Assembly: GCF_009866765.1 (NCBI RefSeq)
Contig: NZ_CP019431.1
Span: 930,001 to 994,000, forward strand
DNA length: 64,000 bases
Direction of reading: 5' to 3'
Source of the DNA: Pseudomonas sp. S35
GTDB taxonomy: Bacteria > Pseudomonadota > Gammaproteobacteria > Pseudomonadales > Pseudomonadaceae
Position 1 is the stretch's first letter, and the number at the start of each line of letters is the position of its first letter. Shown one piece after another: positions 45,564-54,458 of the stretch. Made by a program: the position numbers and the translations under genes. The notes beneath the pieces were generated by a model. It was not told the origin of the DNA. It searched no databases and saw only the letters and a list, made by a program, of their open reading frames with translations.

Positions 45564-46032
45564 GGATTAGTCCTTGATCGAGGCGTCTGCAGAGACTAGT
45601 CCATTGCAGCCGGATCATGCTCAACCAATCAATCTCGACGCTTTGTTTTCCGCACCCAAATAGCGCACCAGTCCCATATCAGAACCATATGGCCTTTTTT
45701 CAGACGCCAAAAACCACAAAACCCAAACTTTCTCTAGGAAAGCAGTAGTTTGCGCTTACTGAATGTGGCGATGAAGAAGCGATTCGAACTCCCACAAACC
45801 TTTCCCACCATCATTGCTTCTTGTGATACATCGTTACTGTCCGCTTATGGCTGTAGATTCAACCGGTCGCTAGCTAACGTCAGCTTTTGGCCGATTGCAG
45901 CCCTTCGCGACAGGCAGTTATCGATCCCAAAGGGACACCGGAGCAGGTTATCTACCAGCTGTGTGTTTGGAGGTGTGTATTGTTGAATTTGCCGCTACCC
46001 TTCTGGGACATCATGCAATAAGGACTATGCAC
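45564..46032. other. Gene-poor gap before the acetyltransferase
   Basis: No convincing gene, repeat or RNA was found. An open frame starting at 45895 is an upstream extension of the acetyltransferase. The A-rich stretch around 45700-45730 is unexplained. Confidence 0.4.
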
Positions 46033-46833
46033 ATGAATGTCGGAATGGCTCATGCGATTGAGGCCGCAGAAAGCGAGTATTTGTGTGCCCGCGTCGAGAG
46101 TTTGTCTCGGATAAGTGGAAACCCTTTTGGTGCTCGTGTGTTTTTCAACGAAGCTTTTCCATGCTTTCAGGTGAAGGCATCACCTAGCCCGATGCTCAAT
46201 CGCATCTACGGCGATAGTACTGACAGACCCAAGCCACTACTGAGCTTGCTCAAGGAATCAGCAGAGTATTCGACAGTAATGCCTCTTATCGGAAAGGCCT
46301 CGACTTTGAAGCAGTACGCTTTGGTGGGTGAGAGGCGGCTGGAGCGTCTGAGGGGGTGGACGCATCTGCAACTCGCGTGCACCATCGAAAATGTGGTCTT
46401 GAATCACCACTCATTCGAAATCGAAGAAGCCACCTCACAAACGCTTCCTGAGTTCGCAACCTTGCATGCGAGTGGATTTCATACCAAGCCAGAGCATCTT
46501 CAGTTGAGCCAGGCTTCGTTCGCAGGACTGATGTCAAATGAACGTCTGAAAATCTACGTTCTTAAAGCTGATGGAAAGGTCGTGGCAGGAGCGTTGATGT
46601 ACCTGGCCTGCAATGGAGTTGCCTACCTTGGGACGGCTGCCACCCGAAAAAATGCACGAGGCCAGGGCTACCATGGAGCCTTGATATCTCATCGGGTAGA
46701 GCAAGCAAAAAAACACGGCAGTCTTGTGATCGCCGCAACCGCGCTTCCCAGCTCGCAAAGTCGCCGAAATTTGCAGCGTACAGGGCTAGCGACATCCCAC
46801 GCTCAAGCGCTATATCGCCTGGTAGATAGCTGA
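46033..46833 (+). CDS. GNAT-family acetyltransferase
   Basis: A 266-residue protein starting at the ATG at 46033, which has AGGA eight bases upstream; an ATG six bases earlier is too close to it. The C-terminal half is a GNAT fold: KIYVLKADGKVVAGALMYLACNGVAYLGTAATRKNARGQGYHGALISHRVEQAKKHG, where the ARGQGYHGAL run is the acetyl-CoA loop. The N-terminal half is a divergent second GNAT-like domain (SPSPMLNRIYG). Substrate unknown. It is the last gene inside the right inverted end. Confidence 0.75.
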   Translation: MNVGMAHAIEAAESEYLCARVESLSRISGNPFGARVFFNEAFPCFQVKASPSPMLNRIYGDSTDRPKPLLSLLKESAEYSTVMPLIGKASTLKQYALVGERRLERLRGWTHLQLACTIENVVLNHHSFEIEEATSQTLPEFATLHASGFHTKPEHLQLSQASFAGLMSNERLKIYVLKADGKVVAGALMYLACNGVAYLGTAATRKNARGQGYHGALISHRVEQAKKHGSLVIAATALPSSQSRRNLQRTGLATSHAQALYRLVDS

Positions 46834-46843
46834 AGTCTGCTCT

Positions 46844-46973
46844 TGGCCGACTTCTGCCGGTGAAAGACTCCTAGCGTGCTGGTCAAGTCCAACGCATACG
46901 CCTGGTCAGGTCGAATGCAATTGACTGGTCAGTGGCATTGCAAACGGGTGGTCAAGTGGAATGCAATTACGCA
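46844..46973. repeat. Right terminal inverted repeat array of the T1SS unit
   Basis: It begins with TGGCCGACTTCTGCCGGT, the complement of the inner marker of the left end, followed by GTGCTGGTCAAG and four units of about 24 bases (for example AATGCAAACGGGTGGTCAAG type), and closes with TGCAATTACGCA. It is 48 bases longer than the left end, equal to two units. Multiple short repeats inside the ends are typical of IS21-family elements. Confidence 0.65.
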
Positions 46974-47105
46974 CGCATACACATCAACTCCTAGGTCAGA
47001 ATCCATCTTTGGGTACGGGCGGCTTGGGTGGACCTGGTGCGACTAATTCCAGCTAGAGGGTTTTAACCTTACTTTGCACACGCCACCGTGTAACTACGAT
47101 TGGAG

Positions 47106-49220
47106 TCACGCCCACACCGAGACATTTTTGAAACGCGCTGTCGCTGGCAAGAGATGGGGATCGAGTCGTCCTGCGAGCTCTTCGGACCGAGGAGCCCAGA
47201 GATTTGCGTGGAGTCGCATTGGAAGATGTGGAATTGGAGTGGGGTCCCAGCCTACACGCTCATGCACGACATGGCCGTCCACTGACCACATGATACGGTC
47301 CGGTCGCCAGTCAACCGTGTAGACATGGAAGTCCGAAGTAGCATCGAAGCCGAGGTCGATACGACAAGGCGAACCCCTATAGCCGAAGTTCATTGCTGCG
47401 TCATCGTCACCTGGGTTGAAGTAGACGTTTACCAGCATGCTTCGAGGATCATCTCCTGCCAGTTCTACATCAATCTCTTGCCTCGGTGCATCTCGGTGAA
47501 GGAAAAAACCAGTGATGAGGCCAGATCCGCTGGCGGCTTTTATCTCAGCCTCAAAGCGACCGTATCCGAACAGTCGTTTTGACGCGAAGGCTCCCGAACG
47601 GTACTGCCTGGTTCCATTGGCAACCTTGCTGACGATGAGATGGGCACCGTCCTTATCATGAACGAGAGCATCCTGCGAAAACGAGACCAAATTCCCCGGA
47701 AAAGTCTCGATGAGCGCGGAAAAAGACGAGGTCGCTGTAGTCATTTCGGAGAAAACGAGCAGCTCCCCTACAGGTGTTATGGGGCGATTCGAGGGTACTT
47801 TCGGCTGCCACCCATATTTTGCCGAGAGGACCCAAGGTGACTCATCTAGCAAAGAAATCTGCTGGGGATGCGACGGGGCAATCCGGTGCGCGCCGTCCTC
47901 TCTACCGACTCGAAACATCCTCAGGCTCCGTGGTGTTCCAACCGGGAAAGACTGCACGGGCTCGGTGAGTCTGAGAAGACTGCAGATCGGTTCCCACAAT
48001 CCACTCTCTGACTCGTCATACGACAGAATCGCGATGCGCGAAGGCGGTAGAGCCCCCTGCCGTGTCTCGCACCGAAACACTGCCTTCGCTTCCATAAGAA
48101 ATCTTACGTCAGTCCTTGCGGTCATGGCTTCCATGGCCTCCGGCGTTAGTGGAGCGTCAACGAGAGCGTCGAACATCTCGAAAAGCTCCAACAAGTCTTG
48201 CGGTCGAATTGCGTCTTCATCACCATCGAACACCCGCACTCGCAACCCCAACATCGACAAAGCCATTGCGAGCGGTTCATGCTCACCGCGGGTGGTCCAG
48301 GCCAACACCGACAACGCCCCCGCCCGTTCGGGTGCCATAGGGCCCGAGCCTGCATCAACAATCCCCGCTCGCGCTAGGTAAGGAAGCACGGAATAGGAAT
48401 TGTCCGAGCCGCTGTCCTGTCGCTGTAATATCACAGGCGAGGAGAGGGCGAGTGCACCGAGCTCACCAAAGCGATAGTTTAACCACATGTCCACAGGGCC
48501 AATAACGGGCATTGCCCGTAGCAGCGCTGCCGCACCCTCACGCGACAAGATGTAGCCGGAGAGAAACCAAAGTCCCCGCACCGGTCGGAAAAGAGCATCG
48601 CAGAGGTCAACACGTTCTGCTGTTCCCCCGGCATCTTCATAGGACAGATACAACAAACGCGGACCTCCTTCTGCCCAACAGTGTTGAATGGCGGCACGCC
48701 AGCCACAGGAGATTGCTTCCGCTGCACCTGTTGTGAACCAAACGTCGTCCTCGAGCACCAGCACATAATTGTCTGCCCCGCATGCGATGGTCTTCCAAAC
48801 CTCCACGTGCGACCTCGCTACAGCAATTTCCTGCCGCGTCATTTTTATCGGCTCGTTGATGGGAAAGCACTCCTCAAGCCTTGCATCCGGCTGGACGTAT
48901 AGTTGGTCACCAATGCGGTATGTCGAGTCGACATCGGCAGTTGCGGCGACGGCGCGGCCGTCGCGAGCATCCACTGCCGCGAATCGTCGAGCTATAGAGG
49001 CAAGGGAAACATCGTCGGCCGTGCGGAACCGCCTGAGTTCTCGGACTACACGCCGCCATCTCCGCGGTTGCCGGTCAAGGTTGATGATTAAAATCGAGTT
49101 GATCAGTCCTTCGCCCGTACCAAAAGCCGAGATTTTCCCACCCGGAAAAATGCTAGCAATGGCACGTAGCAACCGAAATGCTATCCCACGCAATATGCCC
49201 GAGGCGTCCCTAAGATTCAT
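47106..49220 (-). CDS. GT25 glycosyltransferase / sulfotransferase-like / GH16 fusion
   Basis: A 704-residue three-part enzyme. The N-terminal domain (about 40-270) is a GT25-type transferase: SILIINLDRQPRRWRRV, EIAVARSHVEVWK and NYVLVLEDDVWF with the EDD site. The middle part (about 300-400) has ALSVLAWTTRGEHEPLAMALSMLGLRVRVFDGDE and FDALVDAPLTPEAM, which recall a sulfotransferase with a decayed PAPS loop (inference). The C-terminal domain (about 490-704) is a GH16 beta-glucanase with catalytic EIDVE, AFASKRLFGYGRFEAEIK and FHVYTVDWRPDRIMWSVDG. There is no signal peptide. It is the last of three cotranscribed genes of a glycan cassette. Confidence 0.8.
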   Translation of the reverse strand: MNLRDASGILRGIAFRLLRAIASIFPGGKISAFGTGEGLINSILIINLDRQPRRWRRVVRELRRFRTADDVSLASIARRFAAVDARDGRAVAATADVDSTYRIGDQLYVQPDARLEECFPINEPIKMTRQEIAVARSHVEVWKTIACGADNYVLVLEDDVWFTTGAAEAISCGWRAAIQHCWAEGGPRLLYLSYEDAGGTAERVDLCDALFRPVRGLWFLSGYILSREGAAALLRAMPVIGPVDMWLNYRFGELGALALSSPVILQRQDSGSDNSYSVLPYLARAGIVDAGSGPMAPERAGALSVLAWTTRGEHEPLAMALSMLGLRVRVFDGDEDAIRPQDLLELFEMFDALVDAPLTPEAMEAMTARTDVRFLMEAKAVFRCETRQGALPPSRIAILSYDESESGLWEPICSLLRLTEPVQSFPVGTPRSLRMFRVGREDGAHRIAPSHPQQISLLDESPWVLSAKYGWQPKVPSNRPITPVGELLVFSEMTTATSSFSALIETFPGNLVSFSQDALVHDKDGAHLIVSKVANGTRQYRSGAFASKRLFGYGRFEAEIKAASGSGLITGFFLHRDAPRQEIDVELAGDDPRSMLVNVYFNPGDDDAAMNFGYRGSPCRIDLGFDATSDFHVYTVDWRPDRIMWSVDGHVVHERVGWDPTPIPHLPMRLHANLWAPRSEELAGRLDPHLLPATARFKNVSVWA

Positions 49221-49244
49221 CGAAACTTCCTACTCCAGATAGCC

Positions 49245-50078
49245 TCAATGGGAGTCCATGTTGCGCCAGTTGCGGGCGTCGTTACGGTAGGAAAGGTCCC
49301 AACGTGTTTGCGCAATTGACTCCCAGTCATTTAACAATTCGAAGTCGAGAGGTGCCCCCCTAATCATCAGATCACGTGCGTGCGCGGCTAAAGAAGCGGT
49401 GATATTTCCGGGACCAGTCGTCTCTTGGATCTCTGGGAAACGAGCTTTGCCTAAAAGCTTCTCGGTCGAGCGAGACAGCGCTCGCTTCAGTACGGGGTGA
49501 TGGGCTGGCGCAGCTATTGGATCGTTGTTGACATAAAAGATGCGTTCGTCTGTCGGCAGATCACTTCGCCAGATCTCTGACGCCGGCACCATGCTGCTAG
49601 ATGGGATGTCGTAGCAAAGCGGCTGGACCTTAAGCGCGCTGTCATGGAAAAGGTCTCTCCAGTTGTCTCCAAGCAGTACGTCATCTGCATCGACATAAAG
49701 TCCACCTTCTGCAACCAAGACGCACATCCGCAAATAGTCGCAGCGCATTGCCGGATGGCGACATCGGGCGAATGCCTCTTGCTCCGACTTTCCATACCAC
49801 TCAGTAATGTACTCGGCAGCGGATACGTCGTTAAACATCCGGAATGCAAAGCCCTCCGCGCTTAGCCTCTTCCAACTGTTAATACAGGCTTGAACGTCTT
49901 CCGGCACATCATGCGGATCGTGCCAGTACTGTACGAGTGTCTTCGGAATACTCGAAGCCAGGTTCGATCCGGTAACATTCGAAGTTGCCGAGCGGTTCAG
50001 CTGATGCAGCGTGAGGTTTCGGATAAAGGCGGATCGCAGACGATCGTCCTCCTCGAATCCCAGTGGGTATGAATCCAT
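49245..50078 (-). CDS. GT32-type glycosyltransferase
   Basis: A 277-residue soluble transferase of the DXD sugar-binding type (GT32/OCH1-like). Motifs: IPKTLVQYWHDPHDVPEDVQACINSWKRL, FRMFNDVSAAEYI, AMRCDYLRMCVLVAEGGLYVDADDVLL (DAD metal site with the usual YLR..L...GG.Y.D) and TGPGNIT. It lies 24 bases before the fusion gene and about 100 bases after the carbamoyltransferase gene on the same strand, so the three are likely one operon. The acceptor is probably a cell-surface glycan or a small secreted glycoside. Confidence 0.85.
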   Translation of the reverse strand: MDSYPLGFEEDDRLRSAFIRNLTLHQLNRSATSNVTGSNLASSIPKTLVQYWHDPHDVPEDVQACINSWKRLSAEGFAFRMFNDVSAAEYITEWYGKSEQEAFARCRHPAMRCDYLRMCVLVAEGGLYVDADDVLLGDNWRDLFHDSALKVQPLCYDIPSSSMVPASEIWRSDLPTDERIFYVNNDPIAAPAHHPVLKRALSRSTEKLLGKARFPEIQETTGPGNITASLAAHARDLMIRGAPLDFELLNDWESIAQTRWDLSYRNDARNWRNMDSH

Positions 50079-50180
50079 AATGTTCGCTTACTCAGTAAGG
50101 GGCATACATCGGATTGGGGCGTCCGACTGATGCCCCTTCCGGCGTGACACGTGGCGCAACTACCGCTAGTCTTCGCCCAG

Positions 50181-51809
50181 TTAGCGGGTCGTCAAAACTG
50201 AAGAGTCCGCGACCGCCTTGTATGCTTGATATCGCTGGGAAACCTTTAGCAGATATGCCCGCCCTTCAACCACGAACCCGTCCAATCCGTGCTCAACGCT
50301 GTAGGCATCGAGATCAGCAATGTTGTTGATGAAGCCTTTCCCGTTGAAATTTAGGGACGTGTTACACAACACTCCGTACCCAGTGCGATTTTTAAACGCA
50401 ACAAGCAAGTCATGAAGTCTTTTGTTGGTTTTAGAGGTGACGGTCTGGATACGGGCCGTCCCGTTCACATGCGTGACGGCTGCTAGAGCTTTCGTCGTTG
50501 CACGATGAGTGAAAAGCATGTGCGGACTTTCGTGTGTGCATCCGAACCATCTCTCAGCATCATCCTGGAGGCATACAGGTGCAATCGGACGGAACTGTTC
50601 GCGCTGCTTGATCTCGTTCAGTCGGATTCGAGTGCTATCTCGGAACGGGGCAGCCAAGATGGACCTGTTGCCAAGTGCGCGTGGGCCGATCTCGTATCGG
50701 CCGCTTACCCATCCGAGGATGAGGTCGCTCGCCAGCATATCGGCGATTGCAGCGGAATCGACATTTCGGATGTCATATCTATCAGCATTGAATGCGCCGA
50801 GCGTACCAAACGCCAACCCAGCATAGACATCCCATTCGATCTTAGGATTACCAGTAAAGCGGAACTGCGCATCGACGGCCGTGCCTATGGCGGAGCCAGA
50901 ATCGTTGGCGACCGGAGGCACGAATATCTCCGAAAAAAGACCAGCCTCCTTCCATTTCGTGTTCCAGTCGCAATTCAACCCGCATCCACCGGAAATAACT
51001 AGTGGAAGCTTCTTTTTCAAATGTTTTTTCGCGAACCGATAGAAGATATCGAATATCGCATCGCTGTAAATTCCTGCAAAGTTTCTAAACTCATGGTCTT
51101 CCAGGCCGACATTGAAGTGAGGCGCGCTTTCAATGTCCTCGTAAGAGTCGAGTGCTTGGTACGGGCCACTTAATAGAAAATTAAGCAACTTCTTCTCTTC
51201 AACGGAAGGCGTGCTCCGATTCGAACATGATGCCAGCGCCATGAGTTTCCCCGCATCTGAGTTCCGGGGATACGCTCCATTTTTTGGAAAGGTCGGATCG
51301 GCTAGGCCATAGAGCAGACCGTATCGATTACCCGGCTGACCTAGAACGTCGGCAACCAGTATGATGTTCAGTTCTGAATCAATCTCGTAAAAAGCACCGA
51401 TGCCGCCCTCCCACACTAAGGCATAGCAAGGAGTTCCTTTTGGGAAAGCAGACATGCCAAAGGCGCAAAGTAAGTGTGCGCGTTCGTGTGAGGATGAAAA
51501 GTACTTCACATCTCGTTTTAGGAAACGTCTTTGGCTTACGATGACATCGTTATCGGATACACCACGATATCCGACATTCGTTTTGGAGCCATATAGATAC
51601 TCATTATGATCACGAGGCCACCACCCCCCAGCACAAATGACATCAGGGATGTCTTCTAGCTCACCGATTGCATCCAAAACATCCGGAATAGCAAGTGATG
51701 AATACCGATAGTTCGAATTTTTTTCCGCTTCGATAGACATTATCAAATGTCCATCTTGAAGCAGTACAATGGCGCCATCATGGCCCGGGTTATACGAGAG
51801 AATTTTCAC
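50181..51809 (-). CDS. NodU/CmcH-family carbamoyltransferase
   Basis: A 542-residue O-carbamoyltransferase that moves a carbamoyl group from carbamoyl phosphate, through an adenylate, onto a sugar or alcohol. It starts at a GTG. The N-terminal TsaD-like domain opens SYNPGHDGAIVLLQDGHLIMSIEAEK. SHERAHLLCAFG matches the metal site, and GGCGLNCDWNTKW the nucleotide site. The C-terminal domain has GRYEIGPRALGNRSILAAPF and REQFRPIAPVCL. It is the first gene of the glycan cassette, downstream of the recombinase operon. The family decorates Nod factors, cephamycin and aminoglycosides; the substrate here is unknown. Confidence 0.93.
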   Translation of the reverse strand: MKILSYNPGHDGAIVLLQDGHLIMSIEAEKNSNYRYSSLAIPDVLDAIGELEDIPDVICAGGWWPRDHNEYLYGSKTNVGYRGVSDNDVIVSQRRFLKRDVKYFSSSHERAHLLCAFGMSAFPKGTPCYALVWEGGIGAFYEIDSELNIILVADVLGQPGNRYGLLYGLADPTFPKNGAYPRNSDAGKLMALASCSNRSTPSVEEKKLLNFLLSGPYQALDSYEDIESAPHFNVGLEDHEFRNFAGIYSDAIFDIFYRFAKKHLKKKLPLVISGGCGLNCDWNTKWKEAGLFSEIFVPPVANDSGSAIGTAVDAQFRFTGNPKIEWDVYAGLAFGTLGAFNADRYDIRNVDSAAIADMLASDLILGWVSGRYEIGPRALGNRSILAAPFRDSTRIRLNEIKQREQFRPIAPVCLQDDAERWFGCTHESPHMLFTHRATTKALAAVTHVNGTARIQTVTSKTNKRLHDLLVAFKNRTGYGVLCNTSLNFNGKGFINNIADLDAYSVEHGLDGFVVEGRAYLLKVSQRYQAYKAVADSSVLTTR

Positions 51810-52000
51810 GCGGTGGCAATCCCGTCATCCATAAACACCTACTTGCATGATGGCGCTCCCTCTCTGTTGAGGTGAGCGCTCCATGCACCCTTTATGCAGC
51901 AGCGTAGGACCGTACCACAATTTTAGTTATGCCAACTCTCCTAACATCGCGATGTGGTCACTAGTCAAGCTTGAGGTACACACCCCTACGCGCTGTTATC

Positions 52001-52447
52001 TCAAAGCTTTCTCGACCCGCGCGGATCCAACGAAATTATATTTGACGCAGGCAACTGCCGCTCAAGCTCAGCGATACGGTCATACAGCTCAACGATTTTT
52101 GCATCTGCTTCGCTCAATAAGCTTGCGAGTTGATCGCGCTGCCGGACAACTTGCTCAATCCGATCACGCAGGGCGCGGCTTTTCTGCCGGGCGAGAAGAT
52201 TTACCTTGTTCAACGAAGGAGGTCGCTCCTCCGCATGTTGTTCCACGTAGGTCTTTATCTCTGCGATGAGACTCGGGAAACGTGATTTCTTAAGCGCCGA
52301 CGGGTCGCTCCCGGCCTCTTTGGCCACGTTGTTCTGAGTGACCGGTGTCCCCTTAGGTAGAAGCTGTGGCCTATTGAGTTTCAGGCGCTCAAAAGCATCA
52401 CGATATTGATCCGCCGCGCTGCGGCGAGCAGGGAGTTTAACGTCCAT
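52001..52447 (-). CDS. Small basic HTH/coiled-coil protein of recombinase module (TnpC/GmtX-like)
   Basis: A 148-residue basic protein: a helix-turn-helix-like N-terminal half (KGTPVTQNNVAKEAGSDPSALKKSRFPSLIAEI) and a C-terminal coiled coil (ALRDRIEQVVRQRDQLASLLSEADAKIVELYDRIAELERQ). It is the last gene of the recombinase operon and overlaps the preceding stop by 11 bases, with AAGGAG at the right distance. Such small proteins accompany trios of tyrosine recombinases (TnpC of Tn554, GmtX-type proteins). The role as accessory to insertion or excision is inferred. Confidence 0.75.
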   Translation of the reverse strand: MDVKLPARRSAADQYRDAFERLKLNRPQLLPKGTPVTQNNVAKEAGSDPSALKKSRFPSLIAEIKTYVEQHAEERPPSLNKVNLLARQKSRALRDRIEQVVRQRDQLASLLSEADAKIVELYDRIAELERQLPASNIISLDPRGSRKL

Positions 52448-54458
52448 CTGCGCTCCTTACGACACGACGGAAGCTTTCTACGCTTCGCAGTTGAGCCATT
52501 AACGATTCCATTAGCGGACTCCCATCCTGAGCAGTAGCAAGCCGTTCTTTGAGTACATGTTCAAGATCATCCAACGTACCCAATCTTTCTGAGTCATACA
52601 GCACATCAGGGCAAGGTTTTGCATCCACTGAATCACCGCCGCCGCAATGGGCAATGTTGTCAATTCCGCCGTACGGACAAGGCTCTCGACTCGCACAAAC
52701 GCCAAGAATGATCGGGCGACAGGCGACTGCGCCTTTCTTTGCCAAACCAATCATCTTCTTCGCATCCTCTGGCGAAATCAGCCGAACAATCTCAGCCTTT
52801 CGTTTGTCTCCATGGGGACTGATAAAACGCTCACTCGTAAGCTGCTGTAACTCTCTCCCAAGCGTCTCGTACATTGTGCGAACGTACAGAGTGTGAGCCT
52901 TTTCCTCTAGACGCATCCGCGAGTGATTTTGTCCGTAGTAAAGGCTCATCGCTCGTGTGACGTGCTTGAGCTGGTACTGAAGCGAAGCATCACTTACGAG
53001 CCCGGAAGCTTGCATGTTCACTGCCCCAGTTCTACGCAGCTGATGCCAAGCCAACGGCCATACAGCGCCCGCTTGATACTCCTCCGGTAATGAAGGGGTA
53101 GCTAGCCGGGCTAATTCCAAATCCTCAGTCGTGATACGCAAACGTTCTAAGTCGAAGAGCTTCCCGTACCGCCCCAAAAAGTCGGAATATGAGTGGATGC
53201 TCGGCCTCAGTGAGTGATTACCTTTATTGCGCAACGAACTCCAGGGCTCGTAAGAAAAATCGGTCAAGTAACGCCCGGCGAGAACTCTCTCGGCTTCGTG
53301 AGGTGCGTGTAGTGAGCGAAACAGAGAAATAACCTCCATCGCCTTCACGGCGACCGCCACAGATGGGGATGTGACCCAAATGGCGTCCCTATCAGAGAGC
53401 GTTTTTGTCGTCTGCCCACGTAACAAAAAAATGTCACCGAAGCTCTTGTCGTGCTCGATGTCAAGGCACCCGGCTCGAAGATTCCATGCTTCCTCGACCC
53501 GCATGAGACTGAAGTTAAGGATGTAAGCCAATCCCACGCCGTTGACCAGTTTCAGATAGCTAGTCAGCGCTCTTACTTGCAAGTCACCACTGTGCCCTAC
53601 CCAACGTTCAAGTAGCTCAAAGATGCCGAAGCGTTTCGCGGTATCCGCAAACGCGCCGAGAAAACGAAGCCCCGTTTTAGTGCCTGACAACTGCATGTTA
53701 TAGCCGCAAAAAGGCGGGGCATTTACGCACGCCGTTCTCTCCGAAACCCTCTGGTTATGTTCGTAAGCCGCGAAGCAGAACCGGTAACAAGCTTCAACCT
53801 GTTCTCGATGGGATAGGAAGTCATCAAGGCACTCTCGCAGCCTAGTCACTTGATAGCGCCAAATGCGTGGAGGAATGTAAGGTGTTTGAGCTGTATGGTG
53901 AGTTGGAAAAAGCGCAGCCAGGCGGGTTAGAGAGCCTTGATCCATCAGCGTAAACCCTACGGAATCTCTGGACGCGTAAAGCTCATGCATTAACGAAAGA
54001 AACTCGGTTTTTCTTGAGCTAGAAAGAAAGGCAGGTATCCGTTGGCATACGCTTGGAAAATGGCTTAGTTCGCTGGCAAGGATTCCTGCCTCTTCGCAAA
54101 GAACAAACAGCCGTCGCATCTGATCGAAACGCGTTTTAAGAGATCTGTAGCCACGAGCGCCGTACGGCCCGTATAGCCACCAGCCTGTGATGACTCGAAG
54201 CAAATTTGCGTTCGTTGAGCTGATTGGCGCCGCTGATTTTTTAGCTGGTCCATCACCAAAATTCAGGGTCACTGCCTTCTTGGCCCATGGATCAAGCCTC
54301 CAAATTGGATCGCCCCAGCGGCTTACGACGTTACCCAGCGCATCAATTACGACTGGCCAATCAGGCTGCGGAGGCCAGCTCTCTGGACGGTAATTCGATG
54401 CCCCAGGAACGGCGAGAGGCGACTCGATAGAAAGCCCTAATGTCGAGAGCATATTCAT
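52437..54458 (-). CDS. Tyrosine recombinase, third of a trio (GmtZ-like)
   Basis: A 673-residue recombinase starting at the ATG at 54458, which overlaps the preceding TGA as ATGA. The catalytic domain has SLMRVEEAWNLRAG (first Arg), WHQLRRTGAVNMQAS (His-x-x-Arg) and MSLYYGQNHSR (Tyr nucleophile), followed by a Cys-rich tail (GVCASREPCPYGGIDNIAHCGGG) that may bind zinc. Large recombinases with Cys-rich tails are usual in three-recombinase mobile modules. The frame is intact, unlike its two partners. It cannot act alone in related systems as far as known. Confidence 0.85.
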   Translation of the reverse strand: MNMLSTLGLSIESPLAVPGASNYRPESWPPQPDWPVVIDALGNVVSRWGDPIWRLDPWAKKAVTLNFGDGPAKKSAAPISSTNANLLRVITGWWLYGPYGARGYRSLKTRFDQMRRLFVLCEEAGILASELSHFPSVCQRIPAFLSSSRKTEFLSLMHELYASRDSVGFTLMDQGSLTRLAALFPTHHTAQTPYIPPRIWRYQVTRLRECLDDFLSHREQVEACYRFCFAAYEHNQRVSERTACVNAPPFCGYNMQLSGTKTGLRFLGAFADTAKRFGIFELLERWVGHSGDLQVRALTSYLKLVNGVGLAYILNFSLMRVEEAWNLRAGCLDIEHDKSFGDIFLLRGQTTKTLSDRDAIWVTSPSVAVAVKAMEVISLFRSLHAPHEAERVLAGRYLTDFSYEPWSSLRNKGNHSLRPSIHSYSDFLGRYGKLFDLERLRITTEDLELARLATPSLPEEYQAGAVWPLAWHQLRRTGAVNMQASGLVSDASLQYQLKHVTRAMSLYYGQNHSRMRLEEKAHTLYVRTMYETLGRELQQLTSERFISPHGDKRKAEIVRLISPEDAKKMIGLAKKGAVACRPIILGVCASREPCPYGGIDNIAHCGGGDSVDAKPCPDVLYDSERLGTLDDLEHVLKERLATAQDGSPLMESLMAQLRSVESFRRVVRSADGR

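Noticed and set aside
45780..45800. tRNA T-arm-like string (ATTCGAACTCCC)
   Set aside because: The flanking bases do not pair into a T-stem and no other tRNA arm is present.
46990..47040. Minus-strand tail reading VAPGPPKPPVPKDGF
   Set aside because: Could be the end of a lost gene, but an in-frame stop lies four codons before it; too short to support.
47710..48381. 223-codon plus-strand open frame
   Set aside because: Antisense to the GT25-GH16 gene; Ser/Arg-rich translation typical of a shadow frame.
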